This document shows, piece after piece, positions 34,711-44,243 of a stretch of DNA of 64,000 nt. The stretch spans positions 5,964,001 to 6,028,000 of the forward strand of contig NZ_CP109598.1 of NCBI RefSeq assembly GCF_036327775.1. The letters are read 5' to 3'. The notes under the pieces were generated by a model. That model worked only from the letters and a program-made list of their open reading frames with translations. It made no database searches and was not told where the DNA came from. The position numbers were made by a program, and so were the translations under genes. The DNA comes from Streptomyces sp. NBC_01498 (GTDB lineage: Bacteria; Actinomycetota; Actinomycetes; Streptomycetales; Streptomycetaceae). How positions within the stretch are numbered: position 1 is the first letter of the stretch; the number at the start of each line of letters is the position of its first letter.

Positions 34711-35370
34711 GTGCCCGGAGTCAGCGCCGACGCCCACGACAGCCTCCGCAGAGTTCCCGTGCAACGACGCAGCGCGGAGCGGCTCGGCAGAATCCTCGAC
34801 GCCTGCGCCGAACTGCTGGACGAGAACGGCTACGACGAGTTGTCCACCCGCGCCGTCGCCGCCCGCGCGGGCGTCCCCATCGGCTCCGTCTACCGCTTCT
34901 TCGGCAACAAGCGCGCCATGGCCGACGCGCTCGCCCGGCGCAATCTCGACCTCTACGCCGACCGGGTCGAGGACCGGCTGGGAGCGATCCCGGCGGCCGA
35001 CCGGGAGGCGGCGACCGACGCCGTACTGGACGAGTACCTCGCCATGAAACGCGCGGTGCCCGGCTTCGGGCTGGTCGACTTCGGCACCAGGATTCCGGCG
35101 GGGCCGCCCGAGCCCGACCCGGCGGAGGCCGACGGCGGTGAACCGGCGCCCGACCCGAACCACCGGGTGGCGGACCGTCTCGCCGCCCTGTTCGCCGCCC
35201 ATCTGGGACGCGACCCGGACGCCGCGCTGTGCCGGGCGGTCCTGGTCGCCGTCGAGGCGGCGGACGCGCTGTTCCAACTCGCCTTCCGCACCGACGCGTC
35301 GGGCGATCCGGACATCATCGCCGAGACCCGGGAACTGGTCCGCGCCTATCTGGCCCGGACCCTGGGCTGA
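34711..35370 (+). CDS. TetR-family regulator
   Basis: A 219-residue repressor. The helix-turn-helix (about residues 30-60) reads LSTRAVAARAGVPIGSVYRFFGN. A ligand-binding domain follows, with an acidic Pro-rich insert (PEPDPAEADGGEPAPDP) in the middle. GTG 34711 is chosen because GAAGGGTGG lies 6-14 bases upstream. Its stop codon is the first TGA of a 9-bp repeat array. It lies just upstream of, and in line with, the molybdopterin oxidoreductase gene, so it may control it. Confidence 0.8.
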   Translation: MPGVSADAHDSLRRVPVQRRSAERLGRILDACAELLDENGYDELSTRAVAARAGVPIGSVYRFFGNKRAMADALARRNLDLYADRVEDRLGAIPAADREAATDAVLDEYLAMKRAVPGFGLVDFGTRIPAGPPEPDPAEADGGEPAPDPNHRVADRLAALFAAHLGRDPDAALCRAVLVAVEAADALFQLAFRTDASGDPDIIAETRELVRAYLARTLG

Positions 35371-35438
35371 CCGACCTGACCGACCTGACCGACCTGACCG
35401 ACCTGACCGACCTGACCGACCTGGCCGTCCTGACCGGG
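35367..35438. repeat. 9-bp tandem repeat CTGACCGAC
   Basis: Six perfect copies of CTGACCGAC (35367-35420) and two degenerate ones (to 35438). The first copy supplies the tetR stop codon. Beyond it, to about 35600, looser copies of GGGCGTACGGCTCCGAC continue. No gene lies in this 321-bp gap apart from the operator at 35621. Confidence 0.85.
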
Positions 35439-35620
35439 CCGACCCGGCCGACGGGCGTACGGCTTCGACGGGCCCACGGCTTCACAGGCGTACGGCTCCG
35501 ATCGGGACGCGGTTGCGACGGGCGTACGGCTCCCCGTCGCGTACCGCTCCGACAGGCGTACCCGCCGCTCCGACAGGCGTACCCGCTCCGACGGCACGGT
35601 CTCCCGCCGCCCCCTTCCCC

Positions 35621-35640
35621 CATACGTACCAGTCGGTATG
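35621..35640. promoter_or_regulatory. Shared TetR-type operator, site A
   Basis: CATACGTACCAGTCGGTATG, 52-71 bp before the oxidoreductase start. Its reverse complement contains CATACCGACTGGT, found again at 49459 and 57121. The core TACC-AGTC-GGTA is palindromic. Confidence 0.6.
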
Positions 35641-35691
35641 CTCGGGGGCAGCCCCCCGCGCGACATCGATGCCGCCGTCCCTGGAGGACCC

Positions 35692-37929
35692 ATGGCGCCC
35701 ACCGGCCCCGTCCGCACCGCCCTGCGCGTCTGCCCCCTCTGCGAGGCAACCTGCGGGCTCACCCTCACCATCGAGGGAACCAGGGTCACCGGCGCGCGCG
35801 GCGACCGCGACGACGTGTTCAGCAAGGGCTTCGTCTGCCCCAAGGGCGCCGCCTTCGGAGACCTGGACGCCGACCCCGACCGGCTCCGCACCCCGCTGAT
35901 CCGGGTCGACGGCGAACTGCGGGAGGCCGGTTGGGACGAGGCGTTCGACCTGATCGCCGCCCGGCTGCGCCCGCTGATCGAGGAGCACGGACCACAGTCC
36001 GTCGGCGTCGTTCTCGGCAACCCCAACGTCCACACCATGGCCGGCGCCCTCTACCCGCCCCTCCTGCTCAACACCCTGCGCACCCGGAACATCTTCACCG
36101 CCTCCACCCTCGACCAGATGCCCAAACACGTCTCGTCAGGCCTGCTCTTCGGCGACCCCCACGCCATCCCCGTGCCCGACCTGGACCGCACCAGCCATCT
36201 GCTGCTCCTGGGCGCCAACCCGCTCGACTCCAACGGCAGCCTCTGCACCGCCCCCGACTTCCCCGGCAGGCTCAAGGCACTGCGCGCCCGCGGCGGCACC
36301 CTCACCGTGATCGACCCGCGCCGCACCCGCACCGCGCGCCTCGCCGACCGGCACCTCGCCATCCGGCCGGGCACCGACGCCCTGCTGCTCGCCGCCCTCG
36401 TCCACGTCCTGTTCGAGGAAGGGCTCACCGACCCGGGCACCCTGACCGAGCATCTCGAAGGGCTCGACGAACTCCCTTCCGCCGTCGCGGAGTTCACCCC
36501 CGAGGCCGTCTCGGCGGCCTGCGACCTGGACGCCGGGGACATCCGTACCCTCGCCCGCGACCTCGCCGCCGCGCCCACCGCCGCCGTCTACGGACGCATC
36601 GGCAGCTGCACCGTCGCGCACGGCACCCTCGCCAGCTGGCTCGTGGACGTCCTCAACATCCTCACCGGCAACCTCGACCGCCCCGGCGGCGCCCTCTTCC
36701 CGCTCTCCGCCACCGGCCGCGCGCCCCGCCCGGCGGGACCCGGCAAGGGCTTCGCCCTCGGCCGCTGGACCAGCCGGGTCGGCGGACACCCCGAGGCCAA
36801 GGGCGAACTGCCCATCGCCGTCCTCGCGGAGGAGATCGAGACGCCCGGCGAGGGGCGGATCCGCGCCGTGATCACCCTCGCGGCCAACCCCGTCCTCTCC
36901 GCCCCCGACGGCCGGCGCCTCGACCGGGCCCTGGACTCCCTCGACTTCATGGTCAGCGTCGACCCGTACCTCGGTGAGACCTCCCGCCACGCCGATGTCG
37001 TACTGCCCCCGCCGCCGCCCTCGCAGAGCGCCCACTTCGACTTCGCCTTCAACGGCTTCGCCGTACGCGACCAGGTCCGCCACAGCCCGCCCGCCGTCCC
37101 GCTGGAGGCCGGGCGGATGGACGAGTGCGAGATCCTGGCCCGGCTGGTGCTCGCCGTGGGCGGCACGCACGGCGCGGACCCCTCGGCCCTGGACGACCGG
37201 GTGATCGGAAGCACCCTCGCCAAGGCCGTCGCCGACCCGCTGTCACCCGTCCACGGACGCGACCCCGCCGAACTCGCCGCCGCGCTCACCGGGACCGGCG
37301 GCCCCGCGCGGCGGCTCGACCTGATGCTGCGTCTGGGCCCGTACGGCGACGGCTTCGGCGACGACCCGGCGGGGCTCACCCTCGCCCGGCTCACCGCCCA
37401 CCCGCACGGCATCGACCTCGGCCCGCTGAAGCCCCGGCTCCCCGGGCTCCTCAAGACCCGCGGCGGACGTGTCGAGCTGCTCCCCGCGCCGATCGCCGCC
37501 GACCTGCCCCGGCTGCGCGCCGCGCTCACCGAGACCCCCGCGACCCTGGTGCTCGTCGGCCGCCGCCATCTGCGGTCCAACAACAGCTGGATGCACAACG
37601 TGCCCACCCTCAACGGCGGTTCGAACCGCTGCACCGTCCACGTCCACCCCGCCGACGCCGCCCGGCTCGGCCTCACCGACGGGGAAGAGGCGCACGTCAC
37701 CACCGAGGCAGGCGGGATCACGCTCCCGGTGGAGATCACCGACACCGTCCGGACCGGCGTCGTGAGCGTGCCGCACGGCTGGGGACACGACCGCCCCGGC
37801 ACCCGGATGGCGGTGGCCCACGCGCGGCCGGGCGTCAACGTCAACCAGCTCCTCGACGGCACCCTGCGCGACCCGCTGTCGGGAACGGCGGTCCTCAACG
37901 GCTTCCCGGTCCGACTGGCCCCCGCCTGA
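35692..37929 (+). CDS. Molybdopterin oxidoreductase (formate dehydrogenase/nitrate reductase-like)
   Basis: A 745-residue cytoplasmic molybdoenzyme. The N-terminal 4Fe-4S site is Cys14, Cys17, Cys21 and Cys49 (CPLCEATC ... CPKG). The bis-MGD cofactor regions include GNPNVHTMAG, LLGANPLDSNGS and, near the end, SVPHGWGHDRPG. No Cys or selenocysteine occupies the expected Mo-ligand position (STLDQMPKHVS), so it is not an ordinary formate dehydrogenase. The true substrate is unknown. GGAGGA precedes the ATG. A TetR-type operator shared with lipid-degradation genes suggests a role there. Confidence 0.82.
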   Translation: MAPTGPVRTALRVCPLCEATCGLTLTIEGTRVTGARGDRDDVFSKGFVCPKGAAFGDLDADPDRLRTPLIRVDGELREAGWDEAFDLIAARLRPLIEEHGPQSVGVVLGNPNVHTMAGALYPPLLLNTLRTRNIFTASTLDQMPKHVSSGLLFGDPHAIPVPDLDRTSHLLLLGANPLDSNGSLCTAPDFPGRLKALRARGGTLTVIDPRRTRTARLADRHLAIRPGTDALLLAALVHVLFEEGLTDPGTLTEHLEGLDELPSAVAEFTPEAVSAACDLDAGDIRTLARDLAAAPTAAVYGRIGSCTVAHGTLASWLVDVLNILTGNLDRPGGALFPLSATGRAPRPAGPGKGFALGRWTSRVGGHPEAKGELPIAVLAEEIETPGEGRIRAVITLAANPVLSAPDGRRLDRALDSLDFMVSVDPYLGETSRHADVVLPPPPPSQSAHFDFAFNGFAVRDQVRHSPPAVPLEAGRMDECEILARLVLAVGGTHGADPSALDDRVIGSTLAKAVADPLSPVHGRDPAELAAALTGTGGPARRLDLMLRLGPYGDGFGDDPAGLTLARLTAHPHGIDLGPLKPRLPGLLKTRGGRVELLPAPIAADLPRLRAALTETPATLVLVGRRHLRSNNSWMHNVPTLNGGSNRCTVHVHPADAARLGLTDGEEAHVTTEAGGITLPVEITDTVRTGVVSVPHGWGHDRPGTRMAVAHARPGVNVNQLLDGTLRDPLSGTAVLNGFPVRLAPA

Positions 37930-38240
37930 CCGGCGCCGCCGCTTGACGGGTGCTGTTGCCTGACGGGTGGCCCTGCCTGACTGATGCCGCGCTTGACGGG
38001 TGCCCGCGCTTTGCGAGCACGTCGCTTGACGGGTGTCCCGGCCTGACCGTCGCCGCTTTCTGACGAGCGCCCGCGCATGACGGGTGCCCCTGCCCGACCG
38101 GCGCCCCTGTCCGACGGGGGCCGCGCTTGACGGGTGCCCCTGCCTGACCACCTGACCGCGTGAGCGCCTGCCCGGTGCCCCCGCCCGACCGCCCGACCGC
38201 CCGATCGCCTGACCGGTGACCTGTGACCGGTGACCGGTCG
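37930..38240. repeat. Degenerate repeats of TTGACGGGTGCCC
   Basis: At least eight imperfect copies of a TGACGGGTGCCC-like unit are scattered after the oxidoreductase stop, then short GACCG/CCGGT runs. Their spacing is irregular. No gene is seen in this part of the 577-bp gap before the MFS gene. A small inverted repeat GACC-GATAT-GGTC lies at 38381-38393, flanked by two TCGAACGC copies. Confidence 0.6.
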
Positions 38241-38506
38241 CCGGTGGCCGGGCGAGGGTCGTCGGCGACGGCTCGGGCGTCCGGCCCGGCCCGGCGCGTC
38301 CGGGGCGGGCGCCGGCAGTCCCACCGTCGCCGCCGGGTCGCCCCCGTGAGAGCGGATCAGCCCGTCGGCCATTCGAACGCGACCGATATGGTCGAACGCA
38401 TGATTGGACAGCCGAGGGGCGGCGTCGTACCCGGGGTCCCCGCCCCGCGCGGGGAACGCGCCGCCACGTTCCTCCCCGCCGCCGTGCTCCTGCCCGGCAC
38501 CGGGCG

Positions 38507-39838
38507 ATGACCGCGGGGGACCGGCGCTGGCTGCTGCGTCTCGTCGTCGCCTTCGCCTTCTCCCAGGCGGCCGTGTCGATGGCCCGGCCCGCCGTCTCCT
38601 ACCGGGCGCTCGCCCTCGGCGCCGACGAGCGCGCGATCGGTGTGATCGCCGGGGTGTTCGCGCTGCTGCCGCTCTTCGCCGCCGTACCGCTCGGCCGCCG
38701 GACCGACCGGGGCCGCTGCGCCCCGCTCCTCGCCGTCGGCGCCGTGCTCATCGCCGTGGGCTGCGGCCTCAGCGGCACAGCGGGCTCCCTCGCCGCCCTC
38801 GCCGCCTGGAGCGGACTGATGGGTCTCGGGCATCTCTGCTTCGTCATCGGCGCCCAGTCCATCGTGGCCCGCCGCAGCGCGCCGGCCGAACAGGACCGCA
38901 ACTTCGGGCACTTCACCATCGGTGCCTCGCTCGGTCAGCTCGTCGGCCCCTTCGCCGCCGGACTGCTCGTCTCCGGCCACGACGCCGCGATGGCCCGCAC
39001 CAGCGCCCTCGCCCTCGTGGTCTCCGCCGGGGTCGCGGCCGTCTCCCTCCTCTGCCTGCGCCGGATCGAGCCACCGGCCAGGACCGGCGGTACGGGCGGT
39101 ACGGAGCAGGCCGCCGGGCCCGGGAAGGTGCCCGTGCGGCGCATCCTGCGCGCCCGTGGGGTGCCCGGCGGCATCCTCGTCAGCCTCGCCGTCCTCTCGG
39201 CGACCGACATCCTCACCGCGTACCTCCCGGTCGTCGGCGAGGACCGGGGCATCTCCCCGACCACGATCGGCCTGCTGCTGAGCCTGCGGGCCGCCGCCGC
39301 GATCGCCTGCCGGCTGGTGATGACCCCGATGATCCGGCGGGTGGGGCGTACGGCGCTGCTCACCGGGTCCTGTCTGCTCGGCGGGCTGCTGTGCGCGGGC
39401 ATCGCGCTCCCCGTGCCGGTGTGGGGGATGGCCCTGATGCTCGTGGCGTTCGGCTTCTGCCTCGGGGTCGGCCAGCCGCTGTCGATGACCACCGTGGTCC
39501 GGGCCGCGCCGCCCGGGGCCCGCTCCACCGCCCTCGCGCTCCGGCTCACCGGCAACCGGCTGGGCCAGGTCGCCGCCCCCGCGTCCGCCGGGCTCGTCGC
39601 CGGAGTCGCGGGCACCGGCGCGCCGTTCGTGATGCTCGGCGCGCTCCTGGTGGGCGCGGCGGGACTCGCCGTACGGATCGCCCCGCGCGACCGCGTCTCG
39701 CCGCCCGCGGAACCGTCCCCGGAAATGCCCACCGAACCGCCCGCCCCGGCGCCGAGCGCCGCCGAACCGCCCGCCGCGCCGGGGAATCCCGCCGAACCCG
39801 CCGCGAGGGCACCGGACATCACGGACGCGCGGATGTGA
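38507..39838 (+). CDS. MFS transporter
   Basis: A 443-residue major facilitator with about 12 membrane helices. The loop 2-3 motif is [11 protein letters not shown], and helix 5 shows [18 protein letters not shown]. Residues after about 395 form a Pro/Ala/Glu-rich cytoplasmic tail. The ribosome-binding site before the ATG is weak. It is followed 124 bp later by an aldehyde dehydrogenase gene with its own palindrome, so co-transcription is uncertain. Substrate is unknown. Confidence 0.8.
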   Translation: MTAGDRRWLLRLVVAFAFSQAAVSMARPAVSYRALALGADERAIGVIAGVFALLPLFAAVPLGRRTDRGRCAPLLAVGAVLIAVGCGLSGTAGSLAALAAWSGLMGLGHLCFVIGAQSIVARRSAPAEQDRNFGHFTIGASLGQLVGPFAAGLLVSGHDAAMARTSALALVVSAGVAAVSLLCLRRIEPPARTGGTGGTEQAAGPGKVPVRRILRARGVPGGILVSLAVLSATDILTAYLPVVGEDRGISPTTIGLLLSLRAAAAIACRLVMTPMIRRVGRTALLTGSCLLGGLLCAGIALPVPVWGMALMLVAFGFCLGVGQPLSMTTVVRAAPPGARSTALALRLTGNRLGQVAAPASAGLVAGVAGTGAPFVMLGALLVGAAGLAVRIAPRDRVSPPAEPSPEMPTEPPAPAPSAAEPPAAPGNPAEPAARAPDITDARM

Positions 39839-39870
39839 CGAGCGGGACCCCGGAGCTCTCTGGCGCCGGA

Positions 39871-39889
39871 AAACTATCATCGCTAGTTT
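39871..39889. promoter_or_regulatory. Palindrome upstream of ALDH
   Basis: AAACTA-TCATCGC-TAGTTT, perfect 6-bp arms in a rare AT-rich patch, 74-92 bp before the aldehyde dehydrogenase start. It has the size and symmetry of a TetR-family operator. Confidence 0.5.
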
Positions 39890-39962
39890 GGGGGTGACGA
39901 CAGTTCGGCGGGTGACGACGCCGAACGCCGGCCGCACACGGCAGTCCCCGGGAGGAACAGCG

Positions 39963-41375
39963 ATGAAGGCACACGACACGATGTACATCGGCGGCGAGTG
40001 GCGTCCCGCCGCCGGCCCCGGCACCATCGCCGTCGTCAACCCGGCGACCGAGCAGGTCATCGCGGAGGTCCCGGCCGGCACGGCCGAGGACGTCGACGCC
40101 GCCGTACGCGCCGCACGGGCCGCCTTCCCCGGCTGGGCGGCCACCCCGCCCGCCGCCCGCGCGGCGCGCCTCGCCGCCCTGCGGGACGCCCTCGCCGCCC
40201 GTACCGAGGAGATCGCCGAGACCGTCACCGCCGAACTCGGCTCGCCCCTCAAGCTGTCGCGGGCCGTGCACGCCGGGACCCCGGTGCGGGTCGCCGCCTC
40301 GTACGCCGAACTCGCCGCCTCCTACGCCTTCGAGGAACGCATCGGCAACTCGACGGTCCTGCTGGAGCCGGTGGGTGTCGTCGGCGCCATCACCCCCTGG
40401 AACTACCCGCTGCACCAGATCGTCGCCAAGGTCGCCCCCGCGCTCGCCGCCGGCTGCACCGTCGTCGTCAAGCCCGCCGAGGACACCCCGCTCACCGCCC
40501 AGATCTTCGCCGAGGCCGTCCACGAGGCGGGCCTGCCCCCGGGCGTCGTCAACGTGGTCACCGGCGTCGGCACCGTCGCCGGGCAGGCCCTGGCCGCGCA
40601 CGAGGACGTCGACCTGGTCTCCTTCACCGGCTCCACCGCCGTCGGCCGGCGGATCGGCGCCACGGCCGGCGGGGCCGTCAAGCGCGTCGCGCTGGAGCTG
40701 GGCGGGAAGTCCGCCAACGTCATCCTGCCGAGCGCCGATCTCGCCAAGGCCGTCAAGGTCGGCGTCGCCAACGTGATGACCAACTCCGGTCAGACATGCA
40801 GCGCGTGGACCCGGATGCTGGTCCACACGGACCGGTACGACGAGGCGGTGGAGGCCGCCGTGGCCGCGGTCGCCTCCTACCGGGCGGGCGACCCCCACGA
40901 CGAACTCTGCCGGGTCGGCCCCCTGGTCAGCGCCGCGCAGCGGGAGCGGGTGCGCGGCTACATCGAGCGGGGTCTCGCCGAGGGCGCCCGGCTGGTCGCG
41001 GGCGGCACCGAAACCCCGCACGACACCGGCTGGTTCGTCACCCCGACCGTCCTCGCGGACGTCACCCCGGAGATGACCGTCGCCCAGGAGGAGATCTTCG
41101 GCCCCGTCCTGTGCGTCCTGCGCTACGAGGACGAGGAGGACGCCCTGCGGATCGCCAACGGCACCGTCTACGGGCTGGCCGGCGCCGTCTGGGCGGGCGA
41201 CGAGAGCGAGGCCGTCGCCTTCGCCCGCCGGATGGAGACCGGCCAGGTCGACATCAACGGCGGCCGGTTCAACCCCCTTGCCCCGTTCGGCGGTTACAAG
41301 CAGTCCGGCGTCGGCCGCGAACTCGGCCCGCACGGGCTCGCCGAGTACCTCCAGACCAAGTCCCTCCAGTTCTGA
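39963..41375 (+). CDS. NAD(P)-dependent aldehyde dehydrogenase
   Basis: A 470-residue ALDH superfamily enzyme that oxidises an aldehyde to its acid. Conserved sequence: [13 protein letters not shown] (cofactor and Asn), [19 protein letters not shown] with the catalytic Glu near 245, and NSGQTCSA with the nucleophile Cys279. GGGAGGA lies before the ATG. The gene ends 19 bp before a zinc alcohol dehydrogenase gene, so the pair likely turns an alcohol into an acid in two steps. Confidence 0.9.
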   Translation: MKAHDTMYIGGEWRPAAGPGTIAVVNPATEQVIAEVPAGTAEDVDAAVRAARAAFPGWAATPPAARAARLAALRDALAARTEEIAETVTAELGSPLKLSRAVHAGTPVRVAASYAELAASYAFEERIGNSTVLLEPVGVVGAITPWNYPLHQIVAKVAPALAAGCTVVVKPAEDTPLTAQIFAEAVHEAGLPPGVVNVVTGVGTVAGQALAAHEDVDLVSFTGSTAVGRRIGATAGGAVKRVALELGGKSANVILPSADLAKAVKVGVANVMTNSGQTCSAWTRMLVHTDRYDEAVEAAVAAVASYRAGDPHDELCRVGPLVSAAQRERVRGYIERGLAEGARLVAGGTETPHDTGWFVTPTVLADVTPEMTVAQEEIFGPVLCVLRYEDEEDALRIANGTVYGLAGAVWAGDESEAVAFARRMETGQVDINGGRFNPLAPFGGYKQSGVGRELGPHGLAEYLQTKSLQF

Positions 41376-41394
41376 GCCGGGAGAGAAACCCATC

Positions 41395-42474
41395 GTGGTA
41401 CGCGCCGCCGTCCTGCCCGCCGTCGGGTCGCCCCTGACGATCACCGACATCGAGCTGCCCGAGCCCGGCCCCGGCCAGGTGCGGATCCGCCTCGCCGCAG
41501 CCGGGGTCTGCCACTCCGACCTGTCCCTCACCGACGGCACCATGCGGCTGCCCGTCCCGGCCGTCCTCGGCCACGAGGGCGCGGGCACCGTCCTGTCCGT
41601 CGGCGAGGACGTCACCCACATCGCCCCCGGCGACCGTGTCGTCCTCAACTGGGCGCCGTCCTGCGGCCGTTGCCACGCCTGCGGCCTCGGCGAGGTCTGG
41701 CTCTGCGACTCGGCCCTGACCGGCGCGGGCGCGGTCCACGCCCGTACGGCCGACGGCACCGCACTGCATCCCGGCCTGAACGTCGCGGCGTTCGCCGAGG
41801 AGACGGTCGTCGCGGCCAACTGCGTCCTGCCCGCACCCGACGGCATCCCGCTCACCGACGCCGCGCTGCTCGGCTGCGCCGTGCTCACCGGCTACGGCGC
41901 CGTGCACCACTCCGCCCGGGTGCGCGCGGGCGAGACGGTCGTGGTCATCGGCGTGGGCGGCGTCGGCCTGGCGGTGCTCCAGTCCGCGCGGATCGCCGGG
42001 GCGTCGAGGATCGTCGCGGTCGATGTCTCCCCGGCGAAGGAGGAGTTGGCGCGCGCGGCCGGGGCCACGGACTATCTCGTCGCGTCCGCCGGCACGGCCC
42101 GGGAGGTACGGAAGCTGACCGACGGCCACGGCGCGGACGTCGCCGTCGAGTGCGTCGGCCGGGCCGTCACCATCCGCACCGCCTGGGAGTCCACCCGCCG
42201 GGGCGGCCGGACCACGGTCGTCGGCATCGGCGGCAAGGATCAGCAAGTCACCTTCCACGCACTGGAGTTGTTCCACTGGGGGCGCACCCTGTCCGGGTGT
42301 GTGTACGGCAACTGCGACCCGGTCCGGGATCTGCCGGTCCTCGCCGAACACGTCCGGGCCGGCCGGCTCGACCTCGGCTCACTGGTGACCGAGCGGATCA
42401 CGCTGGACGGCATTCCCGCCGCCTTCGACATGATGCTCGCCGGACGCGGCGGGCGCGCGCTGGTCGTCTTCTGA
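41395..42474 (+). CDS. Zinc-dependent alcohol dehydrogenase
   Basis: A 359-residue medium-chain dehydrogenase. The catalytic-zinc ligands are Cys in GVCHSD and His in LGHEGAG. Structural-zinc cysteines are in CGRCHACGLGEVWLC. The Rossmann motif is VIGVGGVGLAVLQSA. It is similar to the S-(hydroxymethyl)glutathione/mycothiol dehydrogenase-like group, but the substrate is not certain. GTG 41395 has GGGAGAG upstream. Its 3' end overlaps the convergent DMT exporter gene by 96 bp. Confidence 0.88.
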   Translation: MVRAAVLPAVGSPLTITDIELPEPGPGQVRIRLAAAGVCHSDLSLTDGTMRLPVPAVLGHEGAGTVLSVGEDVTHIAPGDRVVLNWAPSCGRCHACGLGEVWLCDSALTGAGAVHARTADGTALHPGLNVAAFAEETVVAANCVLPAPDGIPLTDAALLGCAVLTGYGAVHHSARVRAGETVVVIGVGGVGLAVLQSARIAGASRIVAVDVSPAKEELARAAGATDYLVASAGTAREVRKLTDGHGADVAVECVGRAVTIRTAWESTRRGGRTTVVGIGGKDQQVTFHALELFHWGRTLSGCVYGNCDPVRDLPVLAEHVRAGRLDLGSLVTERITLDGIPAAFDMMLAGRGGRALVVF

Positions 42475-43440
42475 CGCCCCCGGGCCACCCGCTTCAGGGG
42501 TCCCCCGGCGCGGGCGGGAGCGCGCCACCCCCACACCCGCCAGACAGAGCACGCCCCCGGCGAGGGTGAGCACGCCGGGGATCTCGTCCAGCAGCAGCCA
42601 GGCCATCAGGACGACGATCGCCGGGACCGCGTACGTCGTGGCGCCCATCCGGGACGCGGTGGTCCGGGACAGGGCGTACGCCCACGTCGTGAACGCCAGC
42701 GCGGTCGGGAACACGCCCAGATAGACCAGGTTGAGGGTCGCGGACAGCGGCGCGTCGGCCGCGTCCCGGACGAGCTGCCAGCCGAACGGCAGACAGCCGA
42801 TCGTGCCGACGACCGCGCCGTACGTGGTGACCTGCAACGGCGTCGCGTACGCCAGCGTGGGCTTCTGCGCCACGACCCCGCCCGCGTACGCCACCGCCGC
42901 CAGCAGACAGAGCAGGACGCCCAGGACGGAGGTGGTGCCGTCGCCCGCCATCGACAGGCCCACCACCACGGCCCCCGCGAAGGACACCGCCATGCCGGTG
43001 AGCAGCCGGGGCGCCAGGCTCTCGCCCAGCAGCCGGACGGCGAGGAGGGCCATGAGCAGTGGTGCGATGTTCACGACGAGGGACGCGGTGCCCGCGTCGA
43101 CCAGCTGTTCGCCCCAGTTGAGGACCACCGAGTAGCCGCCGAACCAGAGCAGTCCCGAGACCACGATGCCCGGCCGGGCGGCCCGGGGCGGCAGGCCCTC
43201 CCGGCGTATCAGCAGGATCGCGACCAGCACCAGCGAGCCGGTGAGCAGCCGCCCGAGCGCCAGGGCGCCCGGCGCGTACGCCTCGCCCGCGCTGCGGATG
43301 GACACGAAGGCCGACGCCCAGAGGACGACGGTGACCCCGGCGGCGGCCAGACCTTTTCCGCCGGCCGGGGTGGACGTGCCGGGGGCGGCCGTCGATGCGG
43401 CCGGGCGTGCCTGGGCACGCGGAACGGAGGAGTTCGCCAT
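42379..43440 (-). CDS. DMT/EamA-family exporter
   Basis: A 353-residue transporter with ten predicted helices in two EamA repeats (GVTVVLWASAFVSIRSAG and LGVLLCLLAAVAYAGGVV begin them). The conserved late segment is SRMGATTYAVPAIVVLMAW. A polar 40-residue tail, read through the alcohol dehydrogenase 3' end on the other strand, is probably not part of the fold. It lies 33 bp after the ArsR-type gene, suggesting a regulator-exporter unit. Confidence 0.82.
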   Translation of the reverse strand: MANSSVPRAQARPAASTAAPGTSTPAGGKGLAAAGVTVVLWASAFVSIRSAGEAYAPGALALGRLLTGSLVLVAILLIRREGLPPRAARPGIVVSGLLWFGGYSVVLNWGEQLVDAGTASLVVNIAPLLMALLAVRLLGESLAPRLLTGMAVSFAGAVVVGLSMAGDGTTSVLGVLLCLLAAVAYAGGVVAQKPTLAYATPLQVTTYGAVVGTIGCLPFGWQLVRDAADAPLSATLNLVYLGVFPTALAFTTWAYALSRTTASRMGATTYAVPAIVVLMAWLLLDEIPGVLTLAGGVLCLAGVGVARSRPRRGTPEAGGPGASEDDQRAPAASGEHHVEGGGNAVQRDPLGHQ

Positions 43441-43473
43441 GTGAAGGATGCTAAGCCCGAAACAGTTCGGCTG

Positions 43474-44229
43474 TCACCGAAGTATCGCGGGTTCGACGCC
43501 GAGCAGTTCGGCGAACGCGTGCTCCCCGGCCGGCGTCACCCGCACGGCCCGCTCCGTCCCGATGCGCGCGCACCACGTCGACTCCAGGGCCAACCGGCAC
43601 AGCCCCGCCCCCGCCACCCCCGCCAGATGGCGCCGCCGCTCCGTCCAGTCCAGACACGAGCTGACCACCGGGCGGCGCCCGGCGTTCTCCAGGGCGATCC
43701 CCAGCTCGCCGAACCACTCCGTGCCCTCCTCGGTGAGGGCGAAACCGGCGTCGAAGAGCAGCAGTCCGCGCCGCGCCATGGCCTCGGTCAGGGTCACCCC
43801 CAGCCGGCCGGCGAGATGGTCGTAGCAGGTACGCCCCCGGGCCATCGCCGCGGTCGCCCGCGACGCGCGCACGATGTGCGGGCTGTCGCGGCCCGGCATG
43901 ACGTGCGCGGCCAGCGACTCGACGAGTTCGGCGGTGCTCGCGTCGGCCAGCCGCACGTAACGGTGGCGGCCCTGCCGCTCCTCGGTGGCCAGCCCGGCCG
44001 TGATCAGTTTCCCGATGTGCTCGCTGGCGGTGGACGCGGCGACCCCCGCCTCGCGGGCCAGCTCGCCGGCCGTCCAGGCGCGGCCGTCGAGCAGGGACAG
44101 ACAGAAGACGGCACGGGTCTCGTCGGCGAGCAGGGCGGCGAAGTTCGCGAGGAGCGAGCCCGGCGACGCGGCGGGCCCGGGAAGCCCGAAGGGGTCGGCG
44201 GCCGGATACGGGGCGGGAGTCTGCGGCAT
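43474..44229 (-). CDS. ArsR-type winged-helix regulator
   Basis: A 251-residue regulator. The N-terminal ArsR winged helix (about 30-95) contains LADETRAVFCLSLLDGRAW and AGVAASTASEHIGKLI. It lacks the CVCDLC metal site of true ArsR. A C-terminal domain of about 150 residues (DYH-type, MARRGLLLFDAGFALT) is found in larger ArsR relatives. It is placed between a TetR gene (14 bp upstream) and a DMT exporter gene, likely one transcript. Confidence 0.8.
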   Translation of the reverse strand: MPQTPAPYPAADPFGLPGPAASPGSLLANFAALLADETRAVFCLSLLDGRAWTAGELAREAGVAASTASEHIGKLITAGLATEERQGRHRYVRLADASTAELVESLAAHVMPGRDSPHIVRASRATAAMARGRTCYDHLAGRLGVTLTEAMARRGLLLFDAGFALTEEGTEWFGELGIALENAGRRPVVSSCLDWTERRRHLAGVAGAGLCRLALESTWCARIGTERAVRVTPAGEHAFAELLGVEPAILR

Positions 44230-44243
44230 GGATCCAGGGTGCC

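Noticed and set aside
35229-36977. 582-codon plus-strand frame rich in Arg and Pro
   Set aside because: Overlaps the molybdopterin oxidoreductase in another frame and lacks motifs.
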